From Acidobacteriota bacterium (GTDB lineage Bacteria; Acidobacteriota; Terriglobia; Bryobacterales; Bryobacteraceae), in the NCBI GenBank assembly GCA_026394095.1, contig JAPKYY010000604.1, positions 1 through 5,950 of the forward strand: 5,950 nucleotides of DNA. Reading direction: 5' to 3'. This document shows, piece after piece, positions 4,420 to 5,950 of this stretch (positions are counted from its first letter, which is position 1; each line of letters opens with the position of its first letter). The notes under the pieces were generated by a model, which saw only the letters and a program-made list of their open reading frames with translations, was not told the DNA's origin and did no database searches. The position numbers and the translations under genes are program-made.

Positions 4420-5950
4420 ATGTTGCGACTGAGAATCGCTTTTTTGTCTTTTTACGTGTGCGCTGTTGTTTCAGCTCAAGATTCAATCCACCTGGCCAGC
4501 ATTGGCGGCCGTGTGACAGACCCTTCGGGCGCCGTGATTGGAGGCGCCAAAGTGGTTGCCCGCCAGACCGACACGAACCTGATCCGGGAATCGATCAGCG
4601 ACCGTGATGGACGCTTCCGCTTGCCTTACCTGAGGGTGGGTACTTATGAAATCCGAGCGTCTCAGCCGGGATTTTCCGAAGCAGCCCGAAGCTTGACGGT
4701 TAGCGCCGGCGGGTCCTACGATCTGGCTTTTGAGATGACTGTTGGGTCAGCTGAGACGAAGCTCGAAGTACGCAGTGAACTGGGCTTGCTTGAAGCATCA
4801 AGAAGCCAGATCGCCGGAAGGGTAGGACAGACCGAGGCAAGCAATCTGCCGTTGAATGGGCGTAATTTTCTGGATCTGGCCTTGCTGATTCCTGGTGTAT
4901 CTCCGACGAATACGGCAAGCAATCAGCTCTTTGCCGAGACCTCAGCCGTTCCAGGGCAAGGGCTCTCGGTGGGGAGCCAGCGCAATTTCTCGAACAACTT
5001 TATTGTGGACGGGCTGTCGGCTAACGATGATGCAGCAGGCCTCAGCGGTGTGTTCTATGGAGTGGACACGGTGCAGGAGTTTCAGGTTGTCACCTCCGGC
5101 GGGCAGGCCGAGTTGGGGCGGGCTCTCGGTGGATACATCAATGTGGTAACCAGGAGCGGAACGAATGCGCTGCACGGCGACCTCTATGGATACTTCCGCA
5201 ACCAGAGATTCAATGCTGCCAATCCGCTGTCGAATTCCAAGTTGCCGATCACGCAGGCGCAATATGGTGCCAGTCTGGGTGGGCCGCTGGTAAAGGACAA
5301 GACCTTTTACTTTGGCAATTTTGAGGCGCGGAGCTTGAACCAGAGCGGACTAACGACAATTACGCCGGCGAACGTAGCAATCATCAATGCGCGCCTGGAC
5401 GCGGTGAAATTCCCTGGAGCGCGGATCAGCACCGGAATTTATGCCAACCCGGTAGATCAGACGAATGTCCTGGCAAAAGTGGATCACCAGTTTTCACAGC
5501 GGGACCAACTGAGTGTTCGCTATAGCCTTTACGACGTATCGAGCAGCAACTCACGCGGGGCAGGTGCGTTAAATGCGGCCACCGCATCGGCAGGGCTCGA
5601 TAACCGGGATCAAACCATCGCGGTAGGGAACGTATTTACGATTTCGCCACGCACGGTAAACGAGACTCGCGGACAGTACACGCGAAGCAATCTGCTGGCG
5701 TTGCCAAGCGATCTGGCCGGGCCTTCGGTGAGTATCGCCGGAGTTGCCTCTTTCGGAAGGCTTTCGGGGTCACCAACCGGCCGCGAGAATGATCTCGTGG
5801 AAGTCGTAAACAACCTGTCGCACCAGACTGGCGCTCATGCGCTGCGAGCAGGAGCGAACTTTCTCTACAACGGAACGACGATCACTTTCCCTCGGACGCT
5901 GCGCGGGAGCTATGCGTTCTCGTCGATGGCCAACTTCTTAACGGGCACCT
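4420..5950 (+). CDS. Oar-like TonB-dependent receptor B, 3' end cut by window edge
   Basis: The frame is open from the ATG to the window end (510 complete codons), roughly half of a typical 900-1150 residue family member. A signal peptide covers 1-19 (VSA then Q20). A carboxypeptidase-regulatory-like domain follows at about 28-110 (GGRVTDPSGAVIGGAKV, then SDRDGRFRLPYLRVGTYEI). The plug has the family motif LPLNGRNFLDLALLIPGV (143-160), NNFIVDGL (192-199), VQEFQVVTSGGQAELGRA (218-235) and NVVTRSGTNALHG (241-253). The first barrel strands include YGASLGGPLVKDKTFYF (282-298), and the later part shows repeated strand patterns such as QLSVRYSLYD and NETRGQYTRSN. This is an outer-membrane receptor expected to depend on TonB; the substrate is unknown. 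It shares the architecture of receptor A but is clearly diverged in sequence, so the two are not a recent duplication. It is downstream of small Cys-rich gene B in the same direction. Confidence 0.92.
   Translation, partial: MLRLRIAFLSFYVCAVVSAQDSIHLASIGGRVTDPSGAVIGGAKVVARQTDTNLIRESISDRDGRFRLPYLRVGTYEIRASQPGFSEAARSLTVSAGGSYDLAFEMTVGSAETKLEVRSELGLLEASRSQIAGRVGQTEASNLPLNGRNFLDLALLIPGVSPTNTASNQLFAETSAVPGQGLSVGSQRNFSNNFIVDGLSANDDAAGLSGVFYGVDTVQEFQVVTSGGQAELGRALGGYINVVTRSGTNALHGDLYGYFRNQRFNAANPLSNSKLPITQAQYGASLGGPLVKDKTFYFGNFEARSLNQSGLTTITPANVAIINARLDAVKFPGARISTGIYANPVDQTNVLAKVDHQFSQRDQLSVRYSLYDVSSSNSRGAGALNAATASAGLDNRDQTIAVGNVFTISPRTVNETRGQYTRSNLLALPSDLAGPSVSIAGVASFGRLSGSPTGRENDLVEVVNNLSHQTGAHALRAGANFLYNGTTITFPRTLRGSYAFSSMANFLTGT

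Noticed and set aside
4942..5262. Minus-strand ORF of 106 codons
   Set aside because: It is antisense to the plug of receptor B, where the plus frame carries clear family motifs.

Overview
The window looks like a piece of an Acidobacteriota chromosome, most likely of the Solibacter/Bryobacter type. This is inferred from two large Oar-like TonB-dependent receptors, each with a carboxypeptidase-regulatory-like domain fused to a plug and barrel. Such receptors are strongly expanded in that phylum. The exact taxon cannot be fixed from the sequence alone.

The layout is two divergent operons around a 67-bp spacer (3920-3986). Leftward (minus strand): a small secreted Cys-rich protein (3919-3524), an Oar-like receptor A (3484-658), and a sialidase-like Asp-box protein (from 647, running off the left edge). 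Gaps are 39 bp and 10 bp, and the receptor stop codon forms part of the Shine-Dalgarno of the sialidase-like gene. Rightward (plus strand): a second small secreted Cys-rich protein (3987-4355), then an Oar-like receptor B (from 4420, running off the right edge). A possible attenuator hairpin lies between them.

Receptor A is split by a one-base frameshift at an A3 run (minus strand; TTT at 1601-1603 on plus). Removing one base gives a continuous 941-residue receptor with a normal C-terminal phenylalanine. As read, the first frame stops after 642 residues and loses the end of the barrel.

The most interesting observation is the pair of small secreted proteins. They are diverged from each other but share a CC-x5-H-x-C motif directly after the signal peptide, the same distance from that motif to the C-terminus, and a Pro-Pro tail. 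Each is the first gene of an operon whose next gene is an Oar-like receptor. This suggests a recurring two-gene unit (small Cys/His protein plus outer-membrane receptor) of unknown function, present twice here in mirror image. A role in metal handling, redox chemistry or receptor partnering is conceivable but unproven. No RNA genes, CRISPR arrays or insertion sequences were seen.
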